A stretch of 64,000 bases of DNA from Hymenobacter telluris (GCF_017313265.1 NZ_JAFLQZ010000001.1:186001-250000), one strand, 5' to 3'. Shown: positions 7,696-15,310, counted from the stretch's first letter. The notes: generated from the letters alone by a model not told the origin. Numbers and translations: made by a program.

Positions 7696-8982
7696 ATGAA
7701 AAACAACTTACTCCGGTTCCTGCTGGTTCCTACGGCCCTGGTCGGCAGCCTGTCGCTCTACGCCCTCACCAGCAAAGTAGGGCCCCCGGCCCCCGATGCC
7801 AACAATGCGGGCCTGAAGCTACCCGCCGGTTTTGGGGCGCTGGTAGTGGCCGAAACGGGTGGCCGCGCCCGGCACCTGACCATCACGCCGCAGGGCAACA
7901 TCTACGTGAAGCTGAACCGGCCCGATAAATCGGGGCGGAGCGTTCTGATGCTGCGCGAAAACAGCGCCGGCAAAGCCGAGGTAGCGGGCGGTTTTGGCAG
8001 CTACGGCGGCACGGGCATCTACGCCAAGGGCGGCTATTTGTACGCGTCGTCGGACCAGGAAGTGTTTCGGTACAAGCTCAATGAGAAGGGCGAAGTCACG
8101 AACCCCACTCAGCCCGAGAAAATCGTGACGGGCCTGATTAACCGCCGGCAGCACGAAAGCAAGTCGGTGGTGCTCGACAACAACGGCAACCTCTATGTGA
8201 ATGTGGGCGCCTACTCCAACTCGTGCCAAGTGAAAGACCGGCAGAAAGGCTCGCTCGGTCAGCCAAACTGCCCCATTCTGGATTCGGCGGGAGGCATCTG
8301 GCAGTTCCGGGCCGACAAGCTCAACCAGACCTACGGCGACGGTACGCGCTACGCCACCGGCCTGCGCAACGTGGTGGGTCTCGACTGGAATCAGCAAGCC
8401 AACCAGCTGTTCGTGATGCAGCACGGCCGCGACCAGCTGCACGACATCTTCCCCGACCTCTACGACACCAAACAGTCGGCGCAATTGCCAGCCGAGTGCC
8501 TCTATGCGCTCAAGAAAGGCGACAACGCCGGCTGGCCCTACATGTACTATGATGGCCAGCAGCGCAAAAAAATGATGGCGCCCGAGTACGGCGGCGACGG
8601 TAAGAAAGAGGCCACCGGCAATTTCATCGACCCAGCAGCGGCTTTCCCGGCCCACATGGCGCCTAATGCGCTGCTGTTTTATACCGGCACCATGTTTCCG
8701 GAGAAATACCGCAACGGCGCCTTCATTGCCTTCCACGGCTCCTGGAACCGGGCTCCTGAGCCGCAGATGGGTTATTACGTAGCCTTCCAGCCCTTCAAGA
8801 ACGGCAAGCCCAGCGGCGACTGGGAGATATTCGCCGATAACTTTGCCGGCTCCCCCGAGAAGGTAGCTTCCGGCCGCGCCGACCACAAGCCCTGCGGCCT
8901 GGCCCAGGGCCCCGACGGCTCCCTCTACGTCTCCGACGACAAGGCCGGCACCATCTACCGCATTGTGTACACGAAGAAATAA
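7696..8982 (+). CDS. PQQ-dependent sugar dehydrogenase (sorbosone dehydrogenase-like)
   Basis: 428 residues. A hydrophobic N-terminus (NLLRFLLVPTALVGSLSLYAL) indicates export to the periplasm or membrane anchoring. The remainder has repeated blade motifs of a soluble-glucose/sorbosone dehydrogenase beta-propeller: GGRARHLTITPQGNIYVKL, YATGLRNVVGLDWN, AFHGSWNRAPEPQMGY and GLAQGPDGSLYVSDDKAGTIYRI. These enzymes oxidise aldoses or sorbosone with PQQ; the actual substrate is unknown. Cytochrome c is encoded 10 bases downstream and is the likely electron acceptor. The ATG at 7696 begins the signal segment; an upstream in-frame start at 7600 adds an unlikely leader. Confidence 0.85.
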   Translation: MKNNLLRFLLVPTALVGSLSLYALTSKVGPPAPDANNAGLKLPAGFGALVVAETGGRARHLTITPQGNIYVKLNRPDKSGRSVLMLRENSAGKAEVAGGFGSYGGTGIYAKGGYLYASSDQEVFRYKLNEKGEVTNPTQPEKIVTGLINRRQHESKSVVLDNNGNLYVNVGAYSNSCQVKDRQKGSLGQPNCPILDSAGGIWQFRADKLNQTYGDGTRYATGLRNVVGLDWNQQANQLFVMQHGRDQLHDIFPDLYDTKQSAQLPAECLYALKKGDNAGWPYMYYDGQQRKKMMAPEYGGDGKKEATGNFIDPAAAFPAHMAPNALLFYTGTMFPEKYRNGAFIAFHGSWNRAPEPQMGYYVAFQPFKNGKPSGDWEIFADNFAGSPEKVASGRADHKPCGLAQGPDGSLYVSDDKAGTIYRIVYTKK

Positions 8983-8992
8983 GCGTTTTTGA

Positions 8993-9433
8993 ATGAAGAA
9001 GTTGCTAGTTGCTCTTGCCGGGCTGATGATAGGCAGTTTGTCTGCTGAAGCCCAAAAGAAGCCCGCCCCGAAACCAAAGACCACCGCTGCTGCCCCCGCC
9101 GCCCTTATTGCGCAGGGCAAGGCCGTGTACACTGAAACCTGCCTGAGCTGCCACCAGGCCGATGGGGGTGGGGTAGACGGCATGAATCCGCCGCTCATCA
9201 AAACCAGCTACGTGCTCGGCGACAAAACCCGCCTAGTGAAAGTGGTGCTCAACGGCTTGCAGGACGTAGACATCGACGGCGAAGAATACAACAACGCCAT
9301 GCCGTCCTACGACTTCCTGACCGACCAGCAAATAGCCGCCGTGCTCACCTATGTGCGCAGTAGCTTCGGCAACAAGGCCACCCCAATTAGCGCCGCCGAG
9401 GTGGAAGCCATTCGTGCCGCGAATAAGAAGTAA
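8993..9433 (+). CDS. Periplasmic class I cytochrome c
   Basis: 146 residues. Signal peptide (MKKLLVALAGLMIGSLSAEAQ), a Lys/Pro/Ala linker, then one c-type haem domain with CLSCH near residue 50, a Gly-rich loop and a probable Met ligand in AMPSYDFLTDQQ near 101. It lies 10 bases after the PQQ dehydrogenase and is presumably cotranscribed as its electron carrier toward the respiratory chain. Confidence 0.9.
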   Translation: MKKLLVALAGLMIGSLSAEAQKKPAPKPKTTAAAPAALIAQGKAVYTETCLSCHQADGGGVDGMNPPLIKTSYVLGDKTRLVKVVLNGLQDVDIDGEEYNNAMPSYDFLTDQQIAAVLTYVRSSFGNKATPISAAEVEAIRAANKK

Positions 9434-9448
9434 GATTCAATCTAAAGC

Positions 9449-9544
9449 CCGTCATGCTGAGCTTGCCGAAGCATCTCGCGTGCTGACGTTGGATTAGCTA
9501 CTCAACGATTCAAGCGAGATGCTTCGGCAAGCTCAGCATGACGG
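9449..9544. repeat. Inverted repeat, family C (copy 1)
   Basis: Perfect 31-base arms at 9449-9479 and 9514-9544, reading CCGTCATGCTGAGC... toward a loop of 34 bases. Other copies at 13053-13161, 39484-39600 and 45225-45303 share GTCATGCTGAGC, GAAGCATCTCGCG and the TGCTGA/TCAGCA ends. It sits just past the cytochrome gene and may end its transcript. Confidence 0.85.
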
Positions 9545-9556
9545 TCCGATAAAGTA

Positions 9557-9594
9557 AAAAGGCCGCCGCAACATATGTTGCGGCGGCCTTTTTG
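9557..9594 (-). terminator. Rho-independent terminator of rnpB
   Basis: GGCCGCCGCAACATATGTTGCGGCGGCC is a near-perfect palindrome bordered by A5 and T5, immediately beyond the 3' end of the RNase P RNA. It is symmetrical and could work in either direction. Confidence 0.85.
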
Positions 9595-9600
9595 TTGTGG

Positions 9601-10070
9601 GTGACAAGTCTGTAAGCCGGGTTTTGTACGCTGCCCCGAAAGGCAACGTCTCCACCATTTATCTAGGCCAGTCCTCGCGGAAAGGCTCCATCAACCTACC
9701 CACGGACGCCGGACGAGCCGCCCGGTGCCAGCCCGAAGGCCGGCGTGCCCGCTTATTTGGTCTTTCAACCCCTGAGGTTTACCCAGCCGGATCGGTCACC
9801 CGCCCGCTGGTGCGCTCTTACCGCACCTTTTCACCCTTACCAAAGGTGAGGTGGTGAAATTGTGAAATGGTGAGTTTATCGTTCCGCTTGCGCAGATTGA
9901 ACAGCAACTCACTATTTCACCAACACACCATTTCACCGTCTGGCGGTAGTTTTCTGTGGCACTGGCTGTCTGCACCTTACGGCACATCCTTCCCGTTAGG
10001 AAGCAGGGTGCTCTGCGTTGCCCGGACTTTCCTCGTCGCCTTGCGGCGCCGCGGTGGAGCGACTCATCAC
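9601..10070 (-). ncRNA. rnpB: RNase P RNA (class A) with an enlarged P12
   Basis: Catalytic RNA of RNase P, which trims tRNA 5' leaders. On the minus strand the conserved core is clear: GAGGAAAGTCCGGGC after P3, ACAGAAAACTACCGCC, GGTAAGGGTGAAAAGGTGCGGTAAGAGCGCACC written here in parts, GGCCTAGATAAATGG and ACCCGGCTTA near the 3' end. The ends GTGATGAGTC and GACTTGTCAC pair over ten bases as helix P1, which sets the limits. Between the CCGCC and GGTAAGGGTGAAA blocks, where P12 normally lies, a family A inverted repeat of about 95 bases is present. Without it the RNA would be about 375 bases, a normal size. Promoter at 10076-10083, terminator at 9557-9594. Confidence 0.95.
9846..9940. repeat. 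Inverted repeat, family A (copy 1), inside rnpB
   Basis: Left arm GGTGGTGAAATTGTGAAATG followed by GTGAG, right arm with the complementary CTCACTATTTCACCAACACACC and TTTCACC words (written in parts). The loop holds CGCTTGCGCA, which also occurs in part in other family A loops. It occupies the P12 position of RNase P RNA and would simply extend that hairpin. Confidence 0.85.
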
Positions 10071-10075
10071 GTGGG

Positions 10076-10083
10076 CAAAGGTA
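10076..10083 (-). promoter_or_regulatory. -7 box of rnpB
   Basis: TACCTTTG, a full match to TAnnTTTG, six bases upstream of the first base of helix P1. Because the 5' end of the RNA is fixed by P1, this site calibrates the distance from box to transcription start used elsewhere in this annotation. Confidence 0.8.
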
Positions 10084-10157
10084 GGAAGTCGATTAGAGGA
10101 AATTAGTATTTTGAATCTTTTATTGCGCTGTGTAAGTGTAATGCCTTCTGTCAAACA

Positions 10158-10592
10158 TTATGACATTTCTTCATCTTCCTCAACCGAAGGATGATACTGG
10201 GAAATCTGAAGTCCTGCACCAATTTCAGCAAGTAGTTGAATCAGTTCGGCCGACCAATGATCCATCTGTACACCAACATCATGCATTCTAGTTTCGATAC
10301 CGAAATCCACCTCAATATCCGCTTCTTCCAGTTTGGTTGCTAGATCTTTTAAACGCAATAGCAGAGTTTTATTGCTTCTTATAAAATCTATAGTGTCTTG
10401 AATTTGCTGATCTGAGTCAATAAAATCAGCTCTGCTTGTTGCGAGCTTGAAGCCGCTACATGTAAGAGGCTGTCGAGATTTTATAAAAGGTGTATCTCCT
10501 TTGCGCCATGTTGTAATAGGCTCAATAGTTAACCATTCAAGTACTTCGTCAACGTTGAGGTTGTTGGCCGTAAAGATGTAGTTACAGGGCAT
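10158..10592 (-). CDS. DUF4279 family protein
   Basis: 144 residues from an ATG at 10592 (MPCNYIFTANNLNVDEVLEWL). The pattern of an N-terminal FTANNLN..EVLEWL, a central W-K-G-D-T box and the GVQMDHWSAELIQLLAEIGAGLQIS tail (in parts) fits DUF4279, a small cytosolic family of unknown role often found near polymorphic toxin immunity genes. The gene is visibly A/T-richer than its neighbours, which suggests acquisition. An earlier in-frame start at 10652 would overlap rnhA by 23 bases and is less likely. Confidence 0.65.
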   Translation of the reverse strand: MPCNYIFTANNLNVDEVLEWLTIEPITTWRKGDTPFIKSRQPLTCSGFKLATSRADFIDSDQQIQDTIDFIRSNKTLLLRLKDLATKLEEADIEVDFGIETRMHDVGVQMDHWSAELIQLLAEIGAGLQISQYHPSVEEDEEMS

Positions 10593-10629
10593 ATATGAAG
10601 TTAATGATGGCTTTATAACAAAGTGTATT

Positions 10630-11100
10630 TTACCCAGCACGTCGCGCCTCAATTAGCTCGTAGCCTTCGTCGATGAGGAGGCGGCTACCGGTGGCGCTGC
10701 GTACGGCGAGTTGGTCGCACCGCTCGTTTTCGGGGTGGCCGTTGTGGCCGCGCACCCACTTGAAGAACACTTTGCGCTGGGCGTACACTTTCAGGAAGCG
10801 GCGCCACAGGTCTTCGTTGGCTTTCTTGCCGAAATCGGCTTTTTTCTCCCAACCGAATACCCAGCGCTTCTCCACTGAGTCCACCACGTACTTCGAGTCC
10901 GTCACGACGGTGATGGGCAGCTCGGGACGGTTGATGGCTTCGAGGCCGACGATGATGGCCAGCAGCTCCATGCGGTTGTTGGTGGTCAGGCGGAAGCCTT
11001 CGGTCAGCTCCTTTTCGTGCTGGCCGAAGCGCAGAATGGCGCCGTAGCCGCCGGGACCGGGGTTGCCGCGGGAGGAACCGTCGGTGAAGAGATAAATCAT
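10630..11100 (-). CDS. rnhA: Ribonuclease HI
   Basis: 156 residues. Degrades the RNA strand of RNA-DNA hybrids. The four acidic residues of the family are present: D7 (TDGSSRGNPGPGGYG), E in NNRMELLAI, D in VVTDSKYVVDS and D in NERCDQLA, plus the KWVRGHNGHPENE handle. The start ATG at 11100 directly abuts a family B inverted repeat; no Shine-Dalgarno sequence is visible. It follows marC on the same strand and is probably cotranscribed with it. Confidence 0.95.
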   Translation of the reverse strand: MIYLFTDGSSRGNPGPGGYGAILRFGQHEKELTEGFRLTTNNRMELLAIIVGLEAINRPELPITVVTDSKYVVDSVEKRWVFGWEKKADFGKKANEDLWRRFLKVYAQRKVFFKWVRGHNGHPENERCDQLAVRSATGSRLLIDEGYELIEARRAG

Positions 11101-11102
11101 AG

Positions 11103-11183
11103 GTAGTGCTTGGTGCTTAGTGCGTAGTGCGTAGTGAAAAGGTTTGAACAACCTAAGCACGCAGCACCAGGCACTAGGCACTG
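11103..11183. repeat. Inverted repeat, family B (copy 2)
   Basis: TAGTGCTTGGTGCTTAGTGC on one side and AACCTAAGCAC...CACCAGGCACTAGGCACT on the other. Arms are less regular than in copy 1. It fills almost the whole gap between marC and rnhA and touches the rnhA start codon. Confidence 0.8.
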
Positions 11184-11186
11184 AAA

Positions 11187-11747
11187 TCAAAAATTCGATT
11201 TGAACAGCTTGATGGCAATGGCCAGCAGAATCACGCCGAACACGCGGCGCAGAATATCCTCGCCGGCTTTGCCGAGTTTGCGCTCAATCCAGGCGCTGCT
11301 TTTGAGCACCCCGTACACGAATACTAGGTTCACGGCTATGCCCACCAGCACGTTGGGCAGCGAGTAAGCAGCCCGGAGGGAAAGCAGGGTAGTCATGGTG
11401 CCGGCCCCCACGATAATGGGAAACGCCAATGGTACAATGGACCCCGAAGCTGCCAGCGGATTGTGCCGGAACAGCTCAATGCCCAGTATCATCTCCATGC
11501 CAATCAGGAAGATAATAATGGCGCCAGCCAGCGCGAACGACTGATAATCGACGCCGAACAAGCTCAGAATACTCTGCCCCAGAAACAAAAACACCACCAT
11601 TAGCACCCCGGCTACCAGCGTAGCTTTTTCAGAGTGAATCTTGCCCTCGCGCTGCCTGATCTGAATGATAATCGGGATGGAGCCCAACACATCAATCACG
11701 GCAAACAGCGTGAGCGTGACGGAGAATATTTCTTTGAGACTGAACAT
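11187..11747 (-). CDS. MarC family integral membrane protein
   Basis: 186 residues with six hydrophobic segments (about 8-28, 44-64, 70-92, 108-128, 134-150, 168-183). The MarC signatures are present: FAVIDVLGSIPIIIQ near the N-terminus and SIVPLAFPIIVGAGTMTTLL near residue 103. Inner membrane; transported substrate unknown despite the historical name. Family A repeat lies directly before the start codon. Confidence 0.92.
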   Translation of the reverse strand: MFSLKEIFSVTLTLFAVIDVLGSIPIIIQIRQREGKIHSEKATLVAGVLMVVFLFLGQSILSLFGVDYQSFALAGAIIIFLIGMEMILGIELFRHNPLAASGSIVPLAFPIIVGAGTMTTLLSLRAAYSLPNVLVGIAVNLVFVYGVLKSSAWIERKLGKAGEDILRRVFGVILLAIAIKLFKSNF

Positions 11748-11748
11748 G

Positions 11749-11863
11749 AGGTGAGATGGTGAAATTGTGAAATGGTGAGTTTGACGTTTGGCTTGCGTCA
11801 GTTATGTAAGTGGCGCAGTCAGAACATCAAACTCACCACTTCACAATTTCACCATCTCACCTT
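11749..11863. repeat. Inverted repeat, family A (copy 2)
   Basis: Arms at 11749-11788 and 11823-11863: AGGTGAGATGGTGAAATTGT.. ending in GTTTGACGTT, and the near complement. It exactly fills the space between the aminotransferase stop (11864) and the marC start (11747) on the same strand. Confidence 0.9.
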
Positions 11864-12928
11864 TTAAGCAAACTCGCGGGCGAAGAACTGGACCAACTGC
11901 TCGAAGGCCTCATCCGGAATGGCGGGGAAGTTGGCAATGCGCAGGCTGCCGGCTTTCCAGTTGCCGTAGCCGTTGCCAAGCTGCAAGCCCTGGGCCAAGG
12001 CACGGCGCTTCACCTCGTCGATGAGGGCAGGGGCAGCTTGCAGACCGATAACGGTGGTCGAGCGGGTTTCGGGGTTGGTGATAAGCGGCGTGAGCTGGGT
12101 GGCCTGCTCGAAGTAGTCGTAGAGCTTGGTGGCGCGCTCCTGCAAGTGCTGGTGCACCGCTTTGATGGGCTCCCGGTCTTGCAATACGCGGCTCAACAGG
12201 TAGATGCCCAGCACGTTGGGGGTGTGGGTGGTCTGGAAGTTGAGCATCTTCTCGTACTGCGCCGTGAGCGAGTTGTAGTGGCTTCGCTCGTTGATCTGGC
12301 GGAACCGGTCGACGGCCCGCGGCGATAGTATCATCAACGACAAGCCGGCCGGCAACCCAAAGCACTTCTGCACCGAGGCGTACCACACGTCGGCCTTGAT
12401 GTACTTCATCTGGATGCCCGCCAACGACGAGGTAGCATCCACGGCCAGCAACGCATTGCCGATGCGGTTGTACAGGTTCAGAATGAAACTGTCGCGCAGC
12501 TGGGTGGCATTGCTGGTTTCGTTTTGGGTGATGCACACCAGGTCGATTTCCGGGTCGGGGAGGGGCAGCGTAGTGACGTCGGGTACCTCGTTGGGGCCGA
12601 ATGGCAGGCCGATGGTAGCGGGCCGTAAGGCTTTGGCGTACTCGTACCATTTCTCACCGAACGCGCCGCTGTAGAGGTGCAGGCTCTTGTTGGGGGTCAG
12701 GCTTTGGGTCAGCACTTCCCAGCACTCGGTGGCCGAGTTCATGAAGAACACGGTGTAGTCCTGCGGAACATTGAGCTTATTTTTCAGCTCGGCCACGGTC
12801 TGGCGCATCAGCGCAGTGAACCGCTCACCGCGGTGTGGCGCCGACAGCCAGCCCTCATCAAATGCATCTTGCAGATATTGGCGTACCTGCGGGTACACCT
12901 GCGACGGGCCAGGATTGAATGTATACAT
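11864..12928 (-). CDS. Class V aminotransferase, SerC-like
   Basis: 354 residues, the usual length of phosphoserine aminotransferase. The N-terminus MYTFNPGPSQVYP and SAPHRGERF match the SerC/alanine-glyoxylate branch, VDATSSLAG carries the cofactor aspartate and VQKCFGLPAG holds the probable PLP-binding lysine. SerC makes phosphoserine from phosphohydroxypyruvate; the lysine motif differs from the standard SQKNIGPAG, so a different amino acceptor is possible. Promoter box at 12959-12966. Repeats border the gene at both ends. Confidence 0.8.
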   Translation of the reverse strand: MYTFNPGPSQVYPQVRQYLQDAFDEGWLSAPHRGERFTALMRQTVAELKNKLNVPQDYTVFFMNSATECWEVLTQSLTPNKSLHLYSGAFGEKWYEYAKALRPATIGLPFGPNEVPDVTTLPLPDPEIDLVCITQNETSNATQLRDSFILNLYNRIGNALLAVDATSSLAGIQMKYIKADVWYASVQKCFGLPAGLSLMILSPRAVDRFRQINERSHYNSLTAQYEKMLNFQTTHTPNVLGIYLLSRVLQDREPIKAVHQHLQERATKLYDYFEQATQLTPLITNPETRSTTVIGLQAAPALIDEVKRRALAQGLQLGNGYGNWKAGSLRIANFPAIPDEAFEQLVQFFAREFA

Positions 12929-12958
12929 AGGTTGGAAAGGCTAAAGGAAACGGAACCG

Positions 12959-12966
12959 CAAAGGTA
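12959..12966 (-). promoter_or_regulatory. -7 box of the SerC-like gene
   Basis: TACCTTTG on the minus strand, 30 bases before the ATG; identical to the rnpB box. Confidence 0.65.
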
Positions 12967-12970
12967 GGGG

Positions 12971-13196
12971 AGGTGAACTAGTGAAGTAGTGAAATTGTGA
13001 GGTGGTGGTTCAGACAGCGGAACCGGCCTAAAAAGAGTTGACTAAGCAACTAGAACGTCATGCTTCATCTGGCGTCCGCTTGTCGAAGCATCTCGCGGGC
13101 TGATGTTGGAATAGTAATCCTGCGTCAGCACGCGAGATGCTTCGACAAGCTCAGCATGACCCATTCTTTTGTTTTGCACTTCACCATCTCACTTTC
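12971..13196. repeat. Family A inverted repeat (copy 3) interrupted by a family C element
   Basis: The left family A arm (GTGAAGTAGTGAAATTGTGAG, here in part) lies at 12971-13007 and only a short right arm CACTTCACCATCTCAC remains at 13177-13192. Between them is a family C element (13053-13161). This is most simply a C element inside the loop of an A element. Confidence 0.7.
13053..13161. repeat. Inverted repeat, family C (copy 2)
   Basis: Contains GAAGCATCTCGCG and its complement CGCGAGATGCTTCGACAAGC around a loop. The outer left arm reads GTCATGCTTCATCTGGCGTCC where other copies read GTCATGCTGAGC; the same variant segment appears inverted in copy 4 at 45225-45303. Confidence 0.8.
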
Positions 13197-13643
13197 TTAC
13201 ACCTTAAACCCTACACGCTTAGGGCGGAGGCTGTCGAAGTACTGCACCGCCAGCCGGTAGCTTTCCAGCTTGAAGCCGCTGATGCTTCCCACGCAGTGCC
13301 GCCCGATCATGCTTTTTTGGCGGAAATCTTCGCGGGCGTGTAGATTGCTTAGGTGCACTTCCACTACGGGGGCGTTGATGGCGGCAATGGCATCGGCCAG
13401 GGCTACGCTGGTGTGGGTGTAGCCGCCGGCGTTGAGCACAATACCGTGGTAGGTATAGCCCACTTCGTGCAGCTTATCGAGTAGCTCACCTTCGTGGTTG
13501 CTCTGGAAATACTCAATGGTAAGGTGGGGGAAGGCCGCGCGCAGCTCCGGCAGGTAATCGTCGAAGGAGCGGGTGCCGTAGATGCCCGGCTCGCGCCGGC
13601 CCAGCAGGTTGAGGTTGGGGCCGTTGAGGATGAGAAGCTGCAT
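13197..13643 (-). CDS. aroQ: Type II 3-dehydroquinate dehydratase
   Basis: 148 residues, standard for the dodecameric type II enzyme of the shikimate pathway. Visible motifs: ILNGPNLNLLGRREPGIYG with the catalytic tyrosine near 21, FQSNHEGELLDKLHE, NAGGYTHTSVALADAI and EVHLSNLHAREDFRQ with the catalytic histidine. ATG at 13643 chosen since the protein family begins at MQLLILNGPN. Divergent from xerD, with an inverted repeat bracketing the shared promoter region. Confidence 0.95.
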   Translation of the reverse strand: MQLLILNGPNLNLLGRREPGIYGTRSFDDYLPELRAAFPHLTIEYFQSNHEGELLDKLHEVGYTYHGIVLNAGGYTHTSVALADAIAAINAPVVEVHLSNLHAREDFRQKSMIGRHCVGSISGFKLESYRLAVQYFDSLRPKRVGFKV

Positions 13644-13644
13644 T

Positions 13645-13817
13645 TGCAATGATTGGGTGATTGGATGAGAGAATGATTGCCTGAGCACGGTCATTCAACC
13701 GGCGGAAGTGTCAAGCCAAGCTTCGTTAAACTTGCATAAATATCTATCTGTTCAGCAATCTGGCTAACAATTTCCCATTTCCACATTCAATCATCCTCTC
13801 ATCCAATCATTGCATCC
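13645..13817. repeat. Inverted repeat, family G, bracketing a divergent promoter region
   Basis: The arms TGCAATGATTGGGTGATTGG.. (13644-13680) and ..CATCCTCTCATCCAATCATTGCA (about 13786-13816) are complementary; the left arm has one more copy of the word GATTGG. About 105 bases lie between them and must contain the promoters of aroQ (-) and xerD (+). TAAACTTG near 13727 is one base off a -7 box for xerD. Confidence 0.75.
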
Positions 13818-14720
13818 ATGTCCACCTGGTCTATCACGCTGCGGCAGTTCGAAGGGTATTTGCAGCTGGAAAAGTCGCTCTCGGCTAACTCGGTGGAGGC
13901 GTATGTGCGCGACGTGGGCAAGCTGCGCTACTTCCTGGAAATCAGGCACCTGCCCAACAACCCCAAGGAAGTGACTACGGCGCTGCTACGCGAGTTTCTG
14001 GATTGGTTGGGCGAGCTGGGCATGACGGCTACCTCGCAGGCCCGCACCTTGTCGGGCATCAAGGCGTTTTTCAGCTTCATGATTATGGAGGACCTGCTTA
14101 CCATCGACCCCACCGACACGCTGGAAGCTCCCAAAACCGGCCGCAAGCTCCCCGATACGCTTAGCTACGAAGATATTGTGCAACTCTTGGATGCTGTGGA
14201 CCTAAGCACCGCCGAAGGCACCCGCAACCGGGCCATTCTGGAAGTGCTGTACAGCTCTGGCCTGCGCGTGAGCGAGCTAACCGAGCTGCGCCTGTCCAAC
14301 GTGTACGCCGACCAGGGCTTCGTGCGCGTGACCGGCAAAGGCAACAAGGAACGGCTGGTGCCCATCGGCCGCGACGCGCTGAAACACATGGGCTTGTACC
14401 TGCAAGGCATCCGCTGCCACCTCGATATCAAGCCCGGCAACGAGGACTTCGTATTTCTGAACCGGCGCGGCGCCAAACTCTCGCGCATCATGATTTTCAA
14501 CATCATCAAAGACGCCGCGAAAACGGCCGGGGTGCGCAAAACCATTAGCCCGCACACGTTTCGGCACTCCTTTGCCACGCATCTGATTGAAGGCGGCGCC
14601 GATTTGCGGGCGGTGCAGGAAATGCTGGGCCACGAAAGCATTACCACCACCGAAATCTACACGCACCTGGATAGAGACTATTTGCGCCAAGTTATAACTG
14701 CTTTTCACCCACGTAGCTGA
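13818..14720 (+). CDS. xerD: Tyrosine recombinase XerD/XerC
   Basis: 300 residues. N-terminal SAM-like core-binding domain (1-85) and C-terminal catalytic domain with the full set: R in SSGLRVSEL near 149, K in VTGKGNKER, HTFRH near 246, H in LGHESI and Y in TEIYTH near 280. It resolves chromosome dimers at dif together with FtsK, which is encoded at 17212-20181. Xer assignment is firm; D rather than C is by overall similarity. No phage or integron context is seen. Confidence 0.88.
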   Translation: MSTWSITLRQFEGYLQLEKSLSANSVEAYVRDVGKLRYFLEIRHLPNNPKEVTTALLREFLDWLGELGMTATSQARTLSGIKAFFSFMIMEDLLTIDPTDTLEAPKTGRKLPDTLSYEDIVQLLDAVDLSTAEGTRNRAILEVLYSSGLRVSELTELRLSNVYADQGFVRVTGKGNKERLVPIGRDALKHMGLYLQGIRCHLDIKPGNEDFVFLNRRGAKLSRIMIFNIIKDAAKTAGVRKTISPHTFRHSFATHLIEGGADLRAVQEMLGHESITTTEIYTHLDRDYLRQVITAFHPRS

Positions 14721-14828
14721 GAGTGAATGAGTAAGTGAGTGAATGAGTGAAGTAGCCTACGCTTGCTGACGTTTATGCAATATGCGCCGTAGGCTACTTC
14801 ACTCATTCACTCACTTACTTATTCACTC
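14721..14828. repeat. Inverted repeat, family F, between convergent genes
   Basis: 41-base arms at 14721-14761 and 14788-14828, made of the word GTGAATGAGT repeated, then AGTAGCCTACG at the inner end. The left arm starts directly after the xerD stop; the right arm contains the stop codon of the gene on the other strand (14823-14825). Confidence 0.9.
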
Positions 14829-15236
14829 CTTTTGATGGCAGCCGCGCAGCCAGTCTTCTGCTTCATCCACTGATTCGAAGAGTTGCAGCTCGGTGCCGGC
14901 ACTACGGGTCCAGGTGGTGTCCAGGTCGCCCACGTTGGCGTCGCCGCCGGGCTGCATCACGTGCGCAACGCAGGTGGGGGGCGGGGTATCGGTACTGTCC
15001 CAGGCGTAGCGCAGCCACGTCAGCGAGTCGAACCACGGGTTCAGGACCTGGCTGTTGTCGTTGAGAAACAAGGTAACCGCCGGGGTGCTCAGGGTATTCA
15101 ACGACGAAACAATGCTTTGCAGCGCATGTTGCGGGTTGATGAAGCCGCGCCACGTAGCGCGTACCCAACGGTTGCGGGAGTCATAATCAACTTGGCAGTA
15201 TGGCTGCTCGGCTGAAGTCAAAGACAGTTGTGGCAT
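14823..15236 (-). CDS. Hypothetical protein
   Basis: 137 residues, no signal peptide or membrane segment. The pattern of short strands and helices (ATWRGFINPQHALQSIVSSL, then TPAVTLFLNDNSQV and SVDEAEDWL near the C-terminus) resembles STAS-like alpha/beta folds used in regulators, but this is a weak impression. I do not recognise a family. The stop codon lies within a family F repeat. Confidence 0.7.
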   Translation of the reverse strand: MPQLSLTSAEQPYCQVDYDSRNRWVRATWRGFINPQHALQSIVSSLNTLSTPAVTLFLNDNSQVLNPWFDSLTWLRYAWDSTDTPPPTCVAHVMQPGGDANVGDLDTTWTRSAGTELQLFESVDEAEDWLRGCHQKE

Positions 15237-15310
15237 GGAACAATGCAGAGAAGAGGAGGAGAGGTCCTAATTAAGCATTGCAATAGGTGTGAGTGGTAGG
15301 GGCGCAGTGG

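Noticed and set aside
7819..9201. 460-codon open frame on the minus strand opposite the PQQ dehydrogenase
   Set aside because: Antisense shadow of a GC-rich gene; the plus-strand frame has clear propeller motifs, this one has none.
9597..9857. 86-codon frame across rnpB
   Set aside because: Lies within the RNase P RNA gene on the other strand; no protein-like sequence.
13818..14720. xerD as an integron or phage integrase
   Set aside because: Length and motifs fit the housekeeping Xer recombinase, and no attachment site, cargo or phage gene lies nearby.
14721..14828. Repeated short words that look like a small CRISPR array
   Set aside because: The words are contiguous and degenerate, without unique spacers, and the whole is an inverted repeat. 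The same applies to the other reiterated-word elements; no cas gene is present.
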